From the NCBI GenBank assembly GCA_027486555.1, contig JAIXOX010000006.1, forward strand, positions 1-64,000: DNA of 64,000 nucleotides. Reading direction: 5' to 3'. The stretch comes from Comamonadaceae bacterium (lineage in GTDB: Bacteria; Pseudomonadota; Gammaproteobacteria; Burkholderiales; Burkholderiaceae_C). Both the position numbers and the translations under genes were made by a program. This document shows positions 48,816-59,261 of the stretch, piece after piece (the first letter of the stretch is position 1; each line of letters opens with the position of its first letter). The notes under the pieces are model-generated. The model did no database searches. It was not told the origin of the DNA and was given only the letters and a program-made list of their open reading frames with translations.

Positions 48816-49984
48816 TGCCAGGCTTGCAAGTGCAACTGCGCTCGGCCAGCCCGATCCGGCTGGAAGCTGAGTTTGACTGCGGCGCGGGCGAGTTGGTGGC
48901 CCTGGTCGGGCCGTCGGGCAGTGGCAAAACCAGCATGCTGCGCGCCATTGCCGGGCTGTGGACGCCAGCCGATGTGCAGGGCCACATCCGGGTGGCAGGC
49001 CAGGCTTGGTTGGACACGGCAGCGGGCGTGCAGCTCAGCCCGCAGCAGCGCAGGGCGGGTCTGGTGTTCCAGCATTACGCGCTGTTTCCGCACATGACGG
49101 CGCAAGCCAATGTGGCCCTGGCCGCTGGGCCGGGTTGGTCGAGCGCCGACGTGCAGACTTTGCTGGCCCGCTTGGGGCTGGCCACGCTGACTCAGCGCAG
49201 GCCCTCGCAATTGTCGGGCGGTCAGCAGCAGCGCGTGGCGTTGGCGCGGGCGCTGGTGCGTGTCATGCCCAAGCCCACAGCGGACGACACCCCAACACCC
49301 CAAGCCTTGCCCGGCGTCTTGCTGCTGGACGAGCCGTTTTCTGCGGTGGATGCACCCACACGCCAGACGCTGTACCGCGAGCTGGCCGCATTGCGCCAAA
49401 AGGTGTCGGTGCCCATGCTGCTGGTGACACACGACCTGGCAGAAGCCCGCCGCTTGGCCGACCGGGTGGTGATCGTGGACGCAGGCCAGACTTTGCAAAC
49501 CGGCGAGCCCGCACGGGTGTTTGCCAGCCCGCGCAACGCCCGGGTGGCCGAACTGGTGGGCATTCAAAACCATTTTGAGGGGCGCTTTTACAAGGACCAC
49601 GCCGACTGGGGCCGCCTGCGCTGGACCGATGCGGCAGCCTCAGACACCGGTCTGGACTTGGCGGTGTTCGACAAAAACAAGATCGATGACGGCACCCCCG
49701 TGACTTGGGTGCTGAACGGGGAACAGGTGGACGTGATGTCCGATGGCGAGGTGCCCAGTTTGGCGCTGCAAGGCCATACCCGATTGCGCTGCCAGTTGCT
49801 GGAGGTCTTGTCGCTGGGAGAGATCAGTTTGTGCACGCTCAGGCCCGAAGCCTTGCCCAGCCAAACCATCACCTTGAACCTGACCAGCCGCCTGCTGCAG
49901 CGTTTGCAGGTTGGCTCGGGAGCCTGGGTTCAACTGCAGATCGCGCCAGAGGCGCTGCACATCATGCCGGTGCGCACAAAATAA
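48815..49984 (+). CDS. modC: Molybdate ABC transporter ATP-binding protein
   Basis: GPSGSGKTSMLRAIAGL; LSGGQQQRVALARAL; LLLDEPFSAVDAPTR; ATGA overlap with modB. Confidence 0.93.
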   Translation: MPGLQVQLRSASPIRLEAEFDCGAGELVALVGPSGSGKTSMLRAIAGLWTPADVQGHIRVAGQAWLDTAAGVQLSPQQRRAGLVFQHYALFPHMTAQANVALAAGPGWSSADVQTLLARLGLATLTQRRPSQLSGGQQQRVALARALVRVMPKPTADDTPTPQALPGVLLLDEPFSAVDAPTRQTLYRELAALRQKVSVPMLLVTHDLAEARRLADRVVIVDAGQTLQTGEPARVFASPRNARVAELVGIQNHFEGRFYKDHADWGRLRWTDAAASDTGLDLAVFDKNKIDDGTPVTWVLNGEQVDVMSDGEVPSLALQGHTRLRCQLLEVLSLGEISLCTLRPEALPSQTITLNLTSRLLQRLQVGSGAWVQLQIAPEALHIMPVRTK

Positions 49985-49985
49985 A

Positions 49986-50012
49986 ACCCGCAAAGCGCTT
50001 GCTGTTGCGGGT
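49986..50012. terminator. Hairpin after modC (possible terminator, no clear T-tract)
   Basis: acccgcaa ... ttgcgggt. Confidence 0.45.
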
Positions 50013-50056
50013 GGCTGGGGTGCTGCCTGAGCGGCGCACCGGGGGGCGGCAAAGCC

Positions 50057-50191
50057 TCAGGCCATGAACACGGCGATGAAGGCCAGCAGGAAAATCAGCA
50101 CGGCACCAGCGGCTGGAATGACCACGGGAATGTGCTTGACCACGTTTTCCACGGGGTCGTCAGAAGTGTGTGCGTCGTTGTGATTGGACAT
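50057..50191 (-). CDS. Small single-TM protein (44 aa)
   Basis: MSNHNDAHTSDDPVENVVKHIPVVIPAAGAVLIFLLAFIAVFMA. Confidence 0.55.
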   Translation of the reverse strand: MSNHNDAHTSDDPVENVVKHIPVVIPAAGAVLIFLLAFIAVFMA

Positions 50192-50259
50192 GGGGGGCCT
50201 CAGAACAAGAATGGCGGTATTGTAGCCACGCCCGGCTGGCGGGCCGCTGACAACCCGGC

Positions 50260-50685
50260 TCACACCAGGGCATAGGTGGTGCTGGCCCGAAAAACGCTCT
50301 TGCCGTCATCGGCCCCGGTCAGGTCGATCTCGCCAAAGGCCATGGCTTTGCCAGCGCGCAGCACCCGGGCGGTGACCAGCGCGTCCTGGCCCGACAGGGG
50401 TTTCATAAAGCTGCTGGACAGCTGCACCGTGCTGCAGGGCCGGAACTGCCCAAAGTGGCTGATCAGCGCCAGCACCATGGCCGTGTCGGCCGCCGCCATC
50501 ATGGCCTGCCCGCACAACATGCCGCCCACCCGCGACAACTGATCACTTTGCGGCAAGCGCAGGGTCACGCTATTGGCATCGAAATGCTCCACATGCAGGT
50601 ACAGCGCCTGCACCCAGGGGGCAAACAATTCGCCCAAGGCTTGTTGCAAGGTGTCGCGGCTTACTGGGGGTTGGGAAGGTGTCAT
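50260..50685 (-). CDS. PaaI-type hotdog thioesterase
   Basis: GGMLCGQAMMAAADTAMVLALISHFGQFRPCSTVQLSSSFMKPL. Confidence 0.88.
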   Translation of the reverse strand: MTPSQPPVSRDTLQQALGELFAPWVQALYLHVEHFDANSVTLRLPQSDQLSRVGGMLCGQAMMAAADTAMVLALISHFGQFRPCSTVQLSSSFMKPLSGQDALVTARVLRAGKAMAFGEIDLTGADDGKSVFRASTTYALV

Positions 50686-50888
50686 GGCTGGCTTGGGGCG
50701 AGGTGCTGGTCGGGGCAGGCCCAGCGGGTTGAGGGGCGCCTGGGATTATCCCGCGCGATGGCGACGGTCATGGCGATACCGGGCAAGCTGCATTTTCCGG
50801 GCGGGACCCAGCTATCGCCCAGGGCACAGGCAGGGCGCACCTGCCGACATAAACTGAAAGGCCCCATCCACCGACCAGCAGGCACGGC

Positions 50889-52094
50889 ATGAACCGCTTT
50901 TCTCCGTCGACTCCCCGCATCCCCGGCATCCGTTTTGTCCACTCACCCGGCCCGACCCATGTGCCCGACGAGGTCATGCACGCCATGCAGCGGCCCATGA
51001 CCGACTTGTCGGACCCCCGGGTGGCGGCCATGATTGCGGCATGTGAAAGCGGCATGAAGCGGCTCTTGCACAGCCCAAACGCTGATGTGTTCTTGTTTGC
51101 CAGCAACGGGCACGGCATGTGGGAGTCGGCGGCGGCCAACCTGGCCTCGCCGCAGCACACTATGCTGCTGGCGGGCTCGGGTCATTTTTCGGACCAGTGG
51201 GCGATCCAGATCGAGGGCATGGGCATCGCCTTGCAGCGCACCCCATATCAAGAGGGCCATCCGTTTGATGTGGCTGCCATCGAGCAAGCCCTGCGCGAGG
51301 ACACCAGCCATCGCATCAGCGCCGTGCTGGTGGTGCACACCGACACGGCCAGCGGCGTGACCAGCGATTTGGCAGCGGTACGCCGCGCCATGGATTCAAC
51401 AGGACACCCAGCGCTGTATGTGGTGGACGTGGTGGCCTCGCTGGCCGCCAGCCCTTTTGACATGGACGCGCTGGGCGTGGACGTGGCCTTGGGCAGTTCA
51501 CAAAAAGGTCTGATGATGCCGCCCGGTCTGGGCTTTGTGGCCGTGAACGCCAAAGCCATGGCTTGGTCAGCCCGCCATGCCGAGCCACGTTTTTACTGGG
51601 ACTGGCAACGCCGCGACAGCGACAACCAGTCGGCCAAGTTTTGCGGCACGCCGCCGCTGGCCCACATCGCCGGGCTGGAGACGGCCATCGCCTTGCTCGA
51701 AGAAGAAGGATTGCCCCATGTGTGGGCGCGCCACCAACGTCTGGCGGGCGCGGTGCATGCAGCGGTCGAGCGCTGGGCGGTGCCGGGGGCCATGCGTTTT
51801 CATGCGCGCCAGCCCGAGACACGTTCGGCCTCGGTCACCGCCATCGAGGTAGCCCCGGGCATCGACCCCGAGGCCTTGCGCACGGTGGCGCGCGAGCGCT
51901 TTCAGGTCGCCATGGCGGGCGGCTTGGGGCCTTTGGCCGGAAGGGTGTTCCGCATTGGCCATCTGGGTGACATGAACGAGCCCATGATTTTGGGCGCGCT
52001 GGCCGGCATTGAGGCGGCCATGACGGTGCAAAAAATCCCGTTTGGTACCGATGGTGTGGCTGCTGCTGTTGCTTACTTGGCAGCGCAGGCCTGA
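50889..52094 (+). CDS. Class V aminotransferase (alanine/serine-glyoxylate aminotransferase-like)
   Basis: FVHSPGPTHVPDEVMHAMQRP; DVVASLAASPFDMDALGVDVALGSSQKGLMMPPGLGF (PLP Lys). Confidence 0.92.
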   Translation: MNRFSPSTPRIPGIRFVHSPGPTHVPDEVMHAMQRPMTDLSDPRVAAMIAACESGMKRLLHSPNADVFLFASNGHGMWESAAANLASPQHTMLLAGSGHFSDQWAIQIEGMGIALQRTPYQEGHPFDVAAIEQALREDTSHRISAVLVVHTDTASGVTSDLAAVRRAMDSTGHPALYVVDVVASLAASPFDMDALGVDVALGSSQKGLMMPPGLGFVAVNAKAMAWSARHAEPRFYWDWQRRDSDNQSAKFCGTPPLAHIAGLETAIALLEEEGLPHVWARHQRLAGAVHAAVERWAVPGAMRFHARQPETRSASVTAIEVAPGIDPEALRTVARERFQVAMAGGLGPLAGRVFRIGHLGDMNEPMILGALAGIEAAMTVQKIPFGTDGVAAAVAYLAAQA

Positions 52095-52241
52095 ACCTGC
52101 GTTGCCGCGGCTCAGGGCGCAGGCGGATTTTTGGGGCGTGCAACTTTTCAGCGACGAGTCCGAAATTGTGAGCATGTGACAAGAAACCGAAATAACAAGG
52201 GATAGACGAGCCCCCGGGAGCTGCTGCATGATGCGCAACTT

Positions 52242-53480
52242 ATGACCACATCGATTCTTGTTTTGGGCGCGGGCATGGTGGGCACCTGCACCGCCTTGCA
52301 TTTGCAGCAGCGCGGCTATGACGTGACGCTGGTGGACCGGCGTGCACCGGGCCAGGAAACGTCCATGGGCAACGCCGGCTTGATCCAGCGCGAAGCGGTC
52401 GAGCCTTATGCCTTCCCGCGCGACCCCGGCTTTTTGCTGAACGTGGCCTTGGGGCGTGGTGCCCAAGTGCATTGGCACGCCAAAGGGTTGTGGCAAATGG
52501 GCAGAGCACTGATGAGTTACCTGCACCACTCGCACCCCCAGCGACACGCCAAGGCGACACAAGCCTACAGCGGCCTGATCGCCCACGCCACGGCTGAGCA
52601 TGACCCGCTGATCGCGGCGGCGGGGGCGCAAGATTTGGTGTCACGGCAAGGTTTTCGCTTTGTGTTTCGCACGGCCCAGGCCTTGGATGAGGCGGCGCAG
52701 CGGGCCGAAAATTTGCACACGCGTTTTGGTGTGCACTCTCAAGCGGAAAACACCGCCCAGCTGGCGCTGGCCGAACCGGCCTTGCAAAAACCCTTGGCCG
52801 GTGCCGTGCATTGGCTGGACCCGTGGGCAGTCAACGACCCGGGGGCTTTGGTGCAACGCTATGCCGACTTGTTTGTAGCGCGTGGCGGCCGTTTGCTGGT
52901 GGGCGACGCGGCCAGTTTGCAGGCGCAAGGCGCGGGCTGGTCGGTACAGACCACCGAAGGCACGGTGCACGCCCAGCAAGCGGTGCTGGCGCTGGGGCCT
53001 TGGTCCGACGGCTTGATCCGCACGCTGGGTTACAACTACCCGCTGTTCATCAAACGCGGCTACCACCAGCACTACGCACCGCCTGTCCCCGTGCGGCAAC
53101 CCATGCTGGACGCCGAGTCCGGTTATGTGCTGGCCCCCATGCAACGCGGCTTGCGCCTGACCACCGGAGCCGAGTTTGCCCCCATCGATGCCCCGCCTAC
53201 GCCGGTGCAATTGGCCAAGGCCGAAGCGCTGGCGCGTGAATTGGTGGACTTGGGCCAGACTTTGCCAGAGCCGCCCTGGCTCGGCGCACGCCCTTGTACG
53301 GCCGACATGCTGCCCGTGATGGGCCCAGCGCCCCACCACAAAGGGCTGTGGTTCAACTTTGGCCACGCGCACCAAGGCTTCACGATGGGTCCAGTGGCGG
53401 GCCGTTTGCTGGCCGAAATGGTCCAAGGCGAGCCGCCATGTGTCGATCCGATGCCCTATTCGCCATGTCGGTTTGGGTGA
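52242..53480 (+). CDS. FAD-dependent D-amino acid dehydrogenase-like oxidoreductase
   Basis: TSILVLGAGMVGTCTALHLQQRGYDVTLVDRRAPGQETSMGNAG; C-terminal GLWFNFGHAHQGFTMGPVAGRLLAEM. Confidence 0.9.
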   Translation: MTTSILVLGAGMVGTCTALHLQQRGYDVTLVDRRAPGQETSMGNAGLIQREAVEPYAFPRDPGFLLNVALGRGAQVHWHAKGLWQMGRALMSYLHHSHPQRHAKATQAYSGLIAHATAEHDPLIAAAGAQDLVSRQGFRFVFRTAQALDEAAQRAENLHTRFGVHSQAENTAQLALAEPALQKPLAGAVHWLDPWAVNDPGALVQRYADLFVARGGRLLVGDAASLQAQGAGWSVQTTEGTVHAQQAVLALGPWSDGLIRTLGYNYPLFIKRGYHQHYAPPVPVRQPMLDAESGYVLAPMQRGLRLTTGAEFAPIDAPPTPVQLAKAEALARELVDLGQTLPEPPWLGARPCTADMLPVMGPAPHHKGLWFNFGHAHQGFTMGPVAGRLLAEMVQGEPPCVDPMPYSPCRFG

Positions 53481-53538
53481 TCAGGTCTGCTGCGCGGGCC
53501 ACCACCAATTGAACTTCGGTGACGCCTCAGGCAAAGAT

Positions 53539-54012
53539 TCAGCACACCCGGTAAAAGCTCAAAAACACTCCATCGGGCGCACGCTGCCCGCTGCCGATGA
53601 ACTGGCTTTCGCTGAGCCAGGCCCATTGCGGCGCGGTGGCTTCGAGCTTGGGCTGGCAGCGAAAGTAAACCTCGTCCGGGTTGACCGGCTGGCCGTTCAT
53701 GATGCGCTGTGAGTTCTCGAGGGAGGCCACGCGCAAAGCGGTGTTTTGCACAAACACCCGGCTGCCATCGTCCAGCTCGATCACATAGCGCGCGTCCAGG
53801 TGGGCTTGTGTGCCGCCTTCCAGAATCAGCTGAAAGTCGGCACCCCCGGCCAACACTTTACCGTTCACGCGGGTGCCAGTGACGGTGCCCCCGGTGATGG
53901 GGATCATGCGGCGCAAACCGGCGGGCGTGTGGCCCACTTCCACAGGCGCAGCGATGGTCACGGCCAGGTCGCACAGGTGTTCGAGTCGGGGAGCAGGGAG
54001 GGTTTCGGTCAT
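53539..54012 (-). CDS. DUF3237-family protein
   Basis: GLRRMIPITGGTVTGTRVNGKVLAGGADFQLILEGGTQAHLDARYVIELDDGSRVFVQNTALR. Confidence 0.88.
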   Translation of the reverse strand: MTETLPAPRLEHLCDLAVTIAAPVEVGHTPAGLRRMIPITGGTVTGTRVNGKVLAGGADFQLILEGGTQAHLDARYVIELDDGSRVFVQNTALRVASLENSQRIMNGQPVNPDEVYFRCQPKLEATAPQWAWLSESQFIGSGQRAPDGVFLSFYRVC

Positions 54013-54053
54013 GGGCTGCCTTTACACATGGCGCTGATTATCAGCGCACCTCC

Positions 54054-54212
54054 ATGCTCTCCATCCAAGACAAAACCCGCATCGACGACACCCGCATTGC
54101 CTCGGTGCGCCCGCTCATCAAAATAAGCGATGAGGCGTCCCCTGTCGTCACGGGGCAAGGCGTCAAAGAAGAACAGATTGAATACGGCCTCGTAGGCAAG
54201 TCGGTGGTTTGA
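54054..54212 (+). pseudogene. Possible remnant of a DAHP synthase (AroF/G/H-type) N-terminus fused to unrelated sequence
   Basis: MLSIQDKTRIDDTRIASVRPLIK resembles the DAHP synthase N-terminal segment; homology stops after ~23 aa. Confidence 0.4.
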
Positions 54213-54230
54213 AAACGACCTTGGCCCGCA

Positions 54231-55367
54231 TCACAGCTTGAATTCGCACACCTCTCGTGTCCAAGCCCGGGCCTGCTCGCTCAGGCTCACGCCCAGGCCA
54301 GTGCGGGTGGGCACCAACATGCGGCCCTTGTGGATCTCGATGCGTTCGTTGAACAAAGGCTCCAGCCATTCAAAGTGTTCGACCCAGGGCTCGGTTTTGT
54401 AAGCGGCGGCCAGGTGCACATGCAGTTCCATGGCGAAGTGCGGGGCCAGCATCACGCCCGCGTGTTCGGCCAGCGCGGCCACTTTCAAAAACGGTGTGAT
54501 GCCGCCCACGCGGGGTGCATCGGGCATCAGGTAATCGGCCGCCCGGTGGCGAATCAGGTCCCAGTGCTCGCCCGCACTGGTCAGCATTTCGCCCGTGGCA
54601 ATGGGGGTGTCGAACTGCGCGGCCAAGGCGGCATGGCCTTCATGGTCGTACGCGTCCAGCGGTTCCTCGATCCAGACCAGCTTGAAGGCCTCCAGGGTGC
54701 GGCACATGCGCTGTGCCGTGGGGCGGTCCCATTGCTGGTTGGCGTCCACCATGATCGGCACCTGGTCGCCCAGGTGTTGCCGCACCGCCGCCACCCGCTG
54801 GATGTCAAGCGCGCAGTCGGGTTGGCCCACCTTGAGTTTGATGCCGCCAATGCCTTTGGCGATTGACGCGCTGGCGTTGACCAGCAGTTGGTCCAGCGGC
54901 GTGTGCAAAAAACCGCCCGAGGTGTTGTAGCAGCGCACCGAGTCGCGCTGAGCGCCCAGCAGCTTGGCCAATGACAAGCCTGCACGTTTGGCTTTCAGGT
55001 CCCACAGCGCCACGTCGAATGCGCCAATGGCCTGCGTGCTCACGCCGCTGCGGCCCACCGATGCACCGGCCCAGCACAGCTTGTCCCACAGCTTGGCGAT
55101 GTCGTTGGGGTCTTCGCCCAGCACAGCCGGTGCGATTTCGCGCGCGTGGGCAAACTGGGCCGGACCGCCTGCCCGTTTGGAATAACTCAAGCCCAAACCC
55201 TGGTGGCCGCTGGCGGTTTCGATCTCGACAAACAGCATGGCGATTTCGGTCATCGGTTTTTGTCGACCGGTCAGCACCTTGGCGTCGCTGATGGGGTTGG
55301 CCAGTGGCAAATAGCACGAAGACACGCGGGCCCAAGTGATGGCGTCAGGAGTGGTAGGTGTGGTCAT
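54231..55367 (-). CDS. Enolase-superfamily (MR/MLE) sugar-acid dehydratase
   Basis: GIKLKVGQPD; MVDANQQWD; WIEEPLDAYDHEGHAALAAQFDTPIATGEMLTSAGE; PHFAMELHVHL. Confidence 0.9.
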   Translation of the reverse strand: MTTPTTPDAITWARVSSCYLPLANPISDAKVLTGRQKPMTEIAMLFVEIETASGHQGLGLSYSKRAGGPAQFAHAREIAPAVLGEDPNDIAKLWDKLCWAGASVGRSGVSTQAIGAFDVALWDLKAKRAGLSLAKLLGAQRDSVRCYNTSGGFLHTPLDQLLVNASASIAKGIGGIKLKVGQPDCALDIQRVAAVRQHLGDQVPIMVDANQQWDRPTAQRMCRTLEAFKLVWIEEPLDAYDHEGHAALAAQFDTPIATGEMLTSAGEHWDLIRHRAADYLMPDAPRVGGITPFLKVAALAEHAGVMLAPHFAMELHVHLAAAYKTEPWVEHFEWLEPLFNERIEIHKGRMLVPTRTGLGVSLSEQARAWTREVCEFKL

Positions 55368-55401
55368 GGAAGGCTTTGCAGGTTGGAAGGGGGTGCAAAT
55401 G

Positions 55402-56955
55402 TCAGGTCACAGGGGCTGGGTTGAACAACACCAGGGCGTTGTGCAGCTGCCATTTTTCGGCCCAGGTTTTGTGGCGGCCACTGGCCACTTCCAGCATCAG
55501 GTGAAACAGTTCCCAGCCCACGTCTTCGATGCTGGCGGTGCCATCGGCGATCTTGCCGGCGTTGATGTCCATCAGGTCATGCCAGCGGCGCGCCAGGTCG
55601 CTGCGCGTGGCCACTTTGATGACGGGCACTTGCGCCAGGCCGTAGGGCGTGCCCCGGCCCGTGGTGAAGACATGCAGGTTCATGCCGGCGGCCAGTTGCA
55701 AGGTGCCGCAGATGAAGTCGCTGGCCGGCGTGGCGGCATAGATCAAGCCTTTTTGGCGCAGTTTTTCGCCCGGAGCCAGCACGCCGCTGATCGGGGCCGA
55801 GCCCGACTTGACGATGGAGCCCATGGCTTTTTCCACGATGTTGGACAAGCCCCCTTTTTTGTTGCCGGGGGTTGTGTTGGCGCTGCGGTCGACTTTGCCA
55901 CGGGCCAGGTAAGCGTCGTACCAGGCCATCTCGCGCAACATGGCTTCGGCCACTTCGGGGGTGGAGGCGCGCGAGGTGAGTTGGTCAATGCCGTCGCGCA
56001 CCTCGGTGACTTCAGAAAACATCACGCTGGCCCCGGCGCGCACCAGCAAATCGGTGCAAAAACCCACCGCCGGGTTGGCCGTGATCCCCGAAAACGCGTC
56101 GCTGCCGCCGCACTGCACACCCACCACCAGTTCGCTGGCGGGCACCGTCTCGCGTCGGCGCTGGTTCAAGCGGCTCAGGTGATGGCGGGCGGTGGCCATG
56201 ATCGCGTCGATCATGGACATGAAGCCCACATGCGCATCGTCTTGCAGGCATACCACATCGAGCGCAGCGGGCTCGCCCCGGGTGTCCGTGATCGGGATGC
56301 TGCCCGGGGGCATCAGGCGTTCGGGTTGCAGCTTTTCGCAGCCCAGGCTGACCACCATCACCTCGCCCCCAAAATTGGGATTCAGGCTGATGTGGCGCAG
56401 GGTGCGGATCGGGATGTCGGCCCCCTCGGCGTCGATGGCCACGCCGCAGCCGTAGCTGTGCTCCAGCCCCACCACGTCGTCCACGTTGGGGTACTGCGGC
56501 AACAACTCGTTTTTGATGCGCGTGACCGCAAACTCGACCACGCCCGAAACACATTGCACCGTGGTGGTGATGGCCAGGATGTTGCGGGTGCCCACCGAGC
56601 CGTCGGCGTTGCGAAAGCCTTCGAAGGTGTAGCCCTCCAGCGCGGGCAGCGCAGGGGGTTTGACGGTGGCCATGGGCAGGTGCTCCAGCGCGCGGGCACC
56701 GGGCATGTCGAGCAAACGCTCGTGCACCCAGCTGCCCGCGGCAATGTCTTGCAGCGCATGGCCAATCGGGATGCCGTAGCGCAGCACCGCGCTGCGGGCG
56801 GGCAGGTCAACCAGCGCAACTTTGTGGCCCTGGGGCACTTTGTCACGCAGCACTAGACCGCCCGGCAGCACAGTGCCTGCGGGCAAGCCCCCGTCGTTGG
56901 CCACGATGGCGACGTTGTCGCTGGCGTGCATGCGGATGGTCAGAGGCGGGGCCAT
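55402..56955 (-). CDS. UxaA/GarD-family (galactarate/altronate) dehydratase
   Basis: SAF-like N-terminus plus [73 protein letters not shown]. Confidence 0.9.
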   Translation of the reverse strand: MAPPLTIRMHASDNVAIVANDGGLPAGTVLPGGLVLRDKVPQGHKVALVDLPARSAVLRYGIPIGHALQDIAAGSWVHERLLDMPGARALEHLPMATVKPPALPALEGYTFEGFRNADGSVGTRNILAITTTVQCVSGVVEFAVTRIKNELLPQYPNVDDVVGLEHSYGCGVAIDAEGADIPIRTLRHISLNPNFGGEVMVVSLGCEKLQPERLMPPGSIPITDTRGEPAALDVVCLQDDAHVGFMSMIDAIMATARHHLSRLNQRRRETVPASELVVGVQCGGSDAFSGITANPAVGFCTDLLVRAGASVMFSEVTEVRDGIDQLTSRASTPEVAEAMLREMAWYDAYLARGKVDRSANTTPGNKKGGLSNIVEKAMGSIVKSGSAPISGVLAPGEKLRQKGLIYAATPASDFICGTLQLAAGMNLHVFTTGRGTPYGLAQVPVIKVATRSDLARRWHDLMDINAGKIADGTASIEDVGWELFHLMLEVASGRHKTWAEKWQLHNALVLFNPAPVT

Positions 56956-57010
56956 GGGATCTCCTGTGATCAGAACAGCGCCGTGCCTTGACCGCGCCCA
57001 ATGTTGATGC

Positions 57011-57028
57011 AATGATAGCGCTACCATT
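57011..57028. promoter_or_regulatory. LacI-family operator (imperfect)
   Basis: AATGATAGCGCTACCATT, one mismatched pair; in the divergent dehydratase-lacI intergenic region. Confidence 0.75.
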
Positions 57029-57049
57029 GCAAGCCTGCAAGAAACCCGA

Positions 57050-58078
57050 ATGCCCGAAAAAGACCTTCCCAAAAAATCCCGGCGCAGCACCGGGGCGATG
57101 ACTTTGCGCGATGTCGCCAAGCTGGCGGGCGTTGCGCCGATCACCGCATCGAGGGCCATCAACACCCCCGATCAGGTGTCGGCCGAGGTCTTGCGCAAGG
57201 TCCAAGAGGCGGTGGTGCGCACCGGTTATGTGCCCAACCGCATGGCGGGCGGGCTGGCCTCTTCGCGCAGCCGTTTGATCGCGGCGGTGACCCCCAGCAC
57301 GGTGATGTCGGTGTTCATGGGCACCATCGAGGCGCTCAACGGCACCCTGTTTGATGCGGGCTACCAGCTCATGCTGGGGCAGACCAGCTACTCGGCCGAG
57401 CGCGAAGAGGCTTTGCTCGAAGCCATCATCGGCCGGCGTCCGGACGGTATTTTTCTGACCGGCCTGCTGCCCCCCGGCAAAAGCCGCACGCTGCTGATGG
57501 CCTCGGGCATCCCGGTGGTCGAATCCTGGGACTTGACGCCCACCCCGATCGACATGCTGATCGGGTTTTCGCACGCGGACATTGGCCGTGAGGTGGCGCG
57601 CTACCTGGCCGGCAAAGGCCACCGCAAGATGGCCGTGGTGCGGGCCAGCGACGAGCGCGCAGAGCAACGCGCCAGGGCGTTCAGTGAAGAGGTGCAGCAG
57701 CTGGGCTTGACGCCGGTGGTCGAGGTGAACGTGGGCAGCTCGCGTTCGATCACGAGCGGGCGCGACGCCCTGACACAGTTGCTCAAGGCTTGCCCCGATG
57801 TGGAGGCGGTGTTTTGCAGCTCAGACTTGTTGGCGCTGGGGGTGCTGACGCAGGCCCGTGTGCTGAACATCGACGTGCCGGGGCGACTGGCCATCATGGG
57901 TTTTGGCGACACGCCACTGGCCAGTGACATGGTGCCGGCCTTGTCCTCGGTGCGCATCAATGGCGAAGAAATTGGCCAATTGGCCGCTCGCTGTCTGATG
58001 GACCGCGCCGAAGGCCGCGAGGTGATGCGGCCGATGGTCGATGTGGGCTTTTCAGTCATCGAACGCGACAGCGCCTGA
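57050..58078 (+). CDS. LacI/GntR-type transcriptional regulator
   Basis: [55 protein letters not shown]. Confidence 0.95.
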   Translation: MPEKDLPKKSRRSTGAMTLRDVAKLAGVAPITASRAINTPDQVSAEVLRKVQEAVVRTGYVPNRMAGGLASSRSRLIAAVTPSTVMSVFMGTIEALNGTLFDAGYQLMLGQTSYSAEREEALLEAIIGRRPDGIFLTGLLPPGKSRTLLMASGIPVVESWDLTPTPIDMLIGFSHADIGREVARYLAGKGHRKMAVVRASDERAEQRARAFSEEVQQLGLTPVVEVNVGSSRSITSGRDALTQLLKACPDVEAVFCSSDLLALGVLTQARVLNIDVPGRLAIMGFGDTPLASDMVPALSSVRINGEEIGQLAARCLMDRAEGREVMRPMVDVGFSVIERDSA

Positions 58079-58148
58079 CCCGCGTAAACCCTGAGACGCA
58101 AAGCATTGACGCCACACAGGCGTGTGGCTAATATGCATTTGAGCACAT

Positions 58149-58164
58149 TTGGTAGCGCTACCAA
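58149..58164. promoter_or_regulatory. LacI-family operator (perfect 16-bp palindrome)
   Basis: TTGGTAGCGCTACCAA upstream of the tctC-like gene. Confidence 0.85.
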
Positions 58165-58254
58165 TTCAGTCTTGGGCCACTTCCCGCGGTGACCCACTTG
58201 GGCGACAAGGCTGTTCGGGGGCGTGAATCCACCACCTTCATCAGGAGACAAGAC

Positions 58255-59241
58255 ATGCACAGCAAACGCAATTGGATGGGCCAGCTGTTGGCCTTGACCG
58301 TGGGCCTGACGTGCCTGGTGGGCACCAACGCCCTGGCGCAATCGGACTACCCGAGCAAGCCCGTCAAAATCATCGTGACCTTTCCGCCCGGGGGGACCAG
58401 CGATGTGATGGCGCGCATGGTGGCCGACGAGATGGGCAAACTGCTCAAACAGCCCTTCATCGTTGAAAACATCGGCGGTGCCGGAGGCACCATTGGCACC
58501 GAACGCGCGCTCAAAATGCCCGCCGATGGCTACACCCTGATCCAGACCGGTGTGGGCCAAAACGCTGTGGCGCATGGCCTGGACCCGAGCCTCAAATACA
58601 ACTCGATGACCGATTTCATCCACCTGTCGCAGGTGCATTCCGGCCCCAATGTGCTGGTGGTGCACCCGTCAACCCCCTTCAAAACGGTCAAGGACATCGT
58701 GGATTTCGCCAAGAAAAGCCCCGGCAAGCTGGACTACGGCTACACCCACGCCGCGTCGGGCCACATGGCGATGGAACTGTTCAAACAAACCACCGGCATT
58801 TTCATGACCGGTATTCCCTACCGGGGTGGCGGTCCCATGCTCACCGACTTGCTGGCCGGCACCATCCCCATGATGTTCATCAACCAGGACGCCGCATTGC
58901 CTCACGTCAAGGCGGGCAAGTTGCGCGCTGTGGCCGTGACCAGTGTGCAGCGCAATCCGCTCTACCCCGATGTGCCCACCATTGCCGAAGCCGGTTACAA
59001 AGGTTTTGAGGCCTTGTCCTGGTCCGGCATGTCGGTGGCCAAGGGGACGCCGCAGCCGGTGGTGGCCAAGCTGGAAAGCGCGCTGGCGCAAGTCATGCAG
59101 TCCGAGAACATCAAGCAACGCATGGGCTCGGTCGGTTTCATCATTCCCGCGCAAGGCAGCAAGCCTTACACCGCATTCGTGCAAAGCGAACTCGACACCT
59201 GGACACGGGTCATCAAGACCGCCGGCATCAAACCCCAGTGA
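58255..59241 (+). CDS. Tripartite tricarboxylate transporter (TctC/Bug) substrate-binding protein
   Basis: SDYPSKPVKIIVTFPPGGTSDVMARMVADEMGKLLKQPFIVENIGGAGGTIGTERA. Confidence 0.93.
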   Translation: MHSKRNWMGQLLALTVGLTCLVGTNALAQSDYPSKPVKIIVTFPPGGTSDVMARMVADEMGKLLKQPFIVENIGGAGGTIGTERALKMPADGYTLIQTGVGQNAVAHGLDPSLKYNSMTDFIHLSQVHSGPNVLVVHPSTPFKTVKDIVDFAKKSPGKLDYGYTHAASGHMAMELFKQTTGIFMTGIPYRGGGPMLTDLLAGTIPMMFINQDAALPHVKAGKLRAVAVTSVQRNPLYPDVPTIAEAGYKGFEALSWSGMSVAKGTPQPVVAKLESALAQVMQSENIKQRMGSVGFIIPAQGSKPYTAFVQSELDTWTRVIKTAGIKPQ

Positions 59242-59261
59242 GCCTTTTCAAGAAATCCCAA

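Noticed and set aside
55336-56856. 506-aa plus-strand ORF opposite the GarD/UxaA-type dehydratase
   Set aside because: Same shadow-ORF composition (AxGHxQxH-like) with no domain; the minus-strand dehydratase is clearly the gene.
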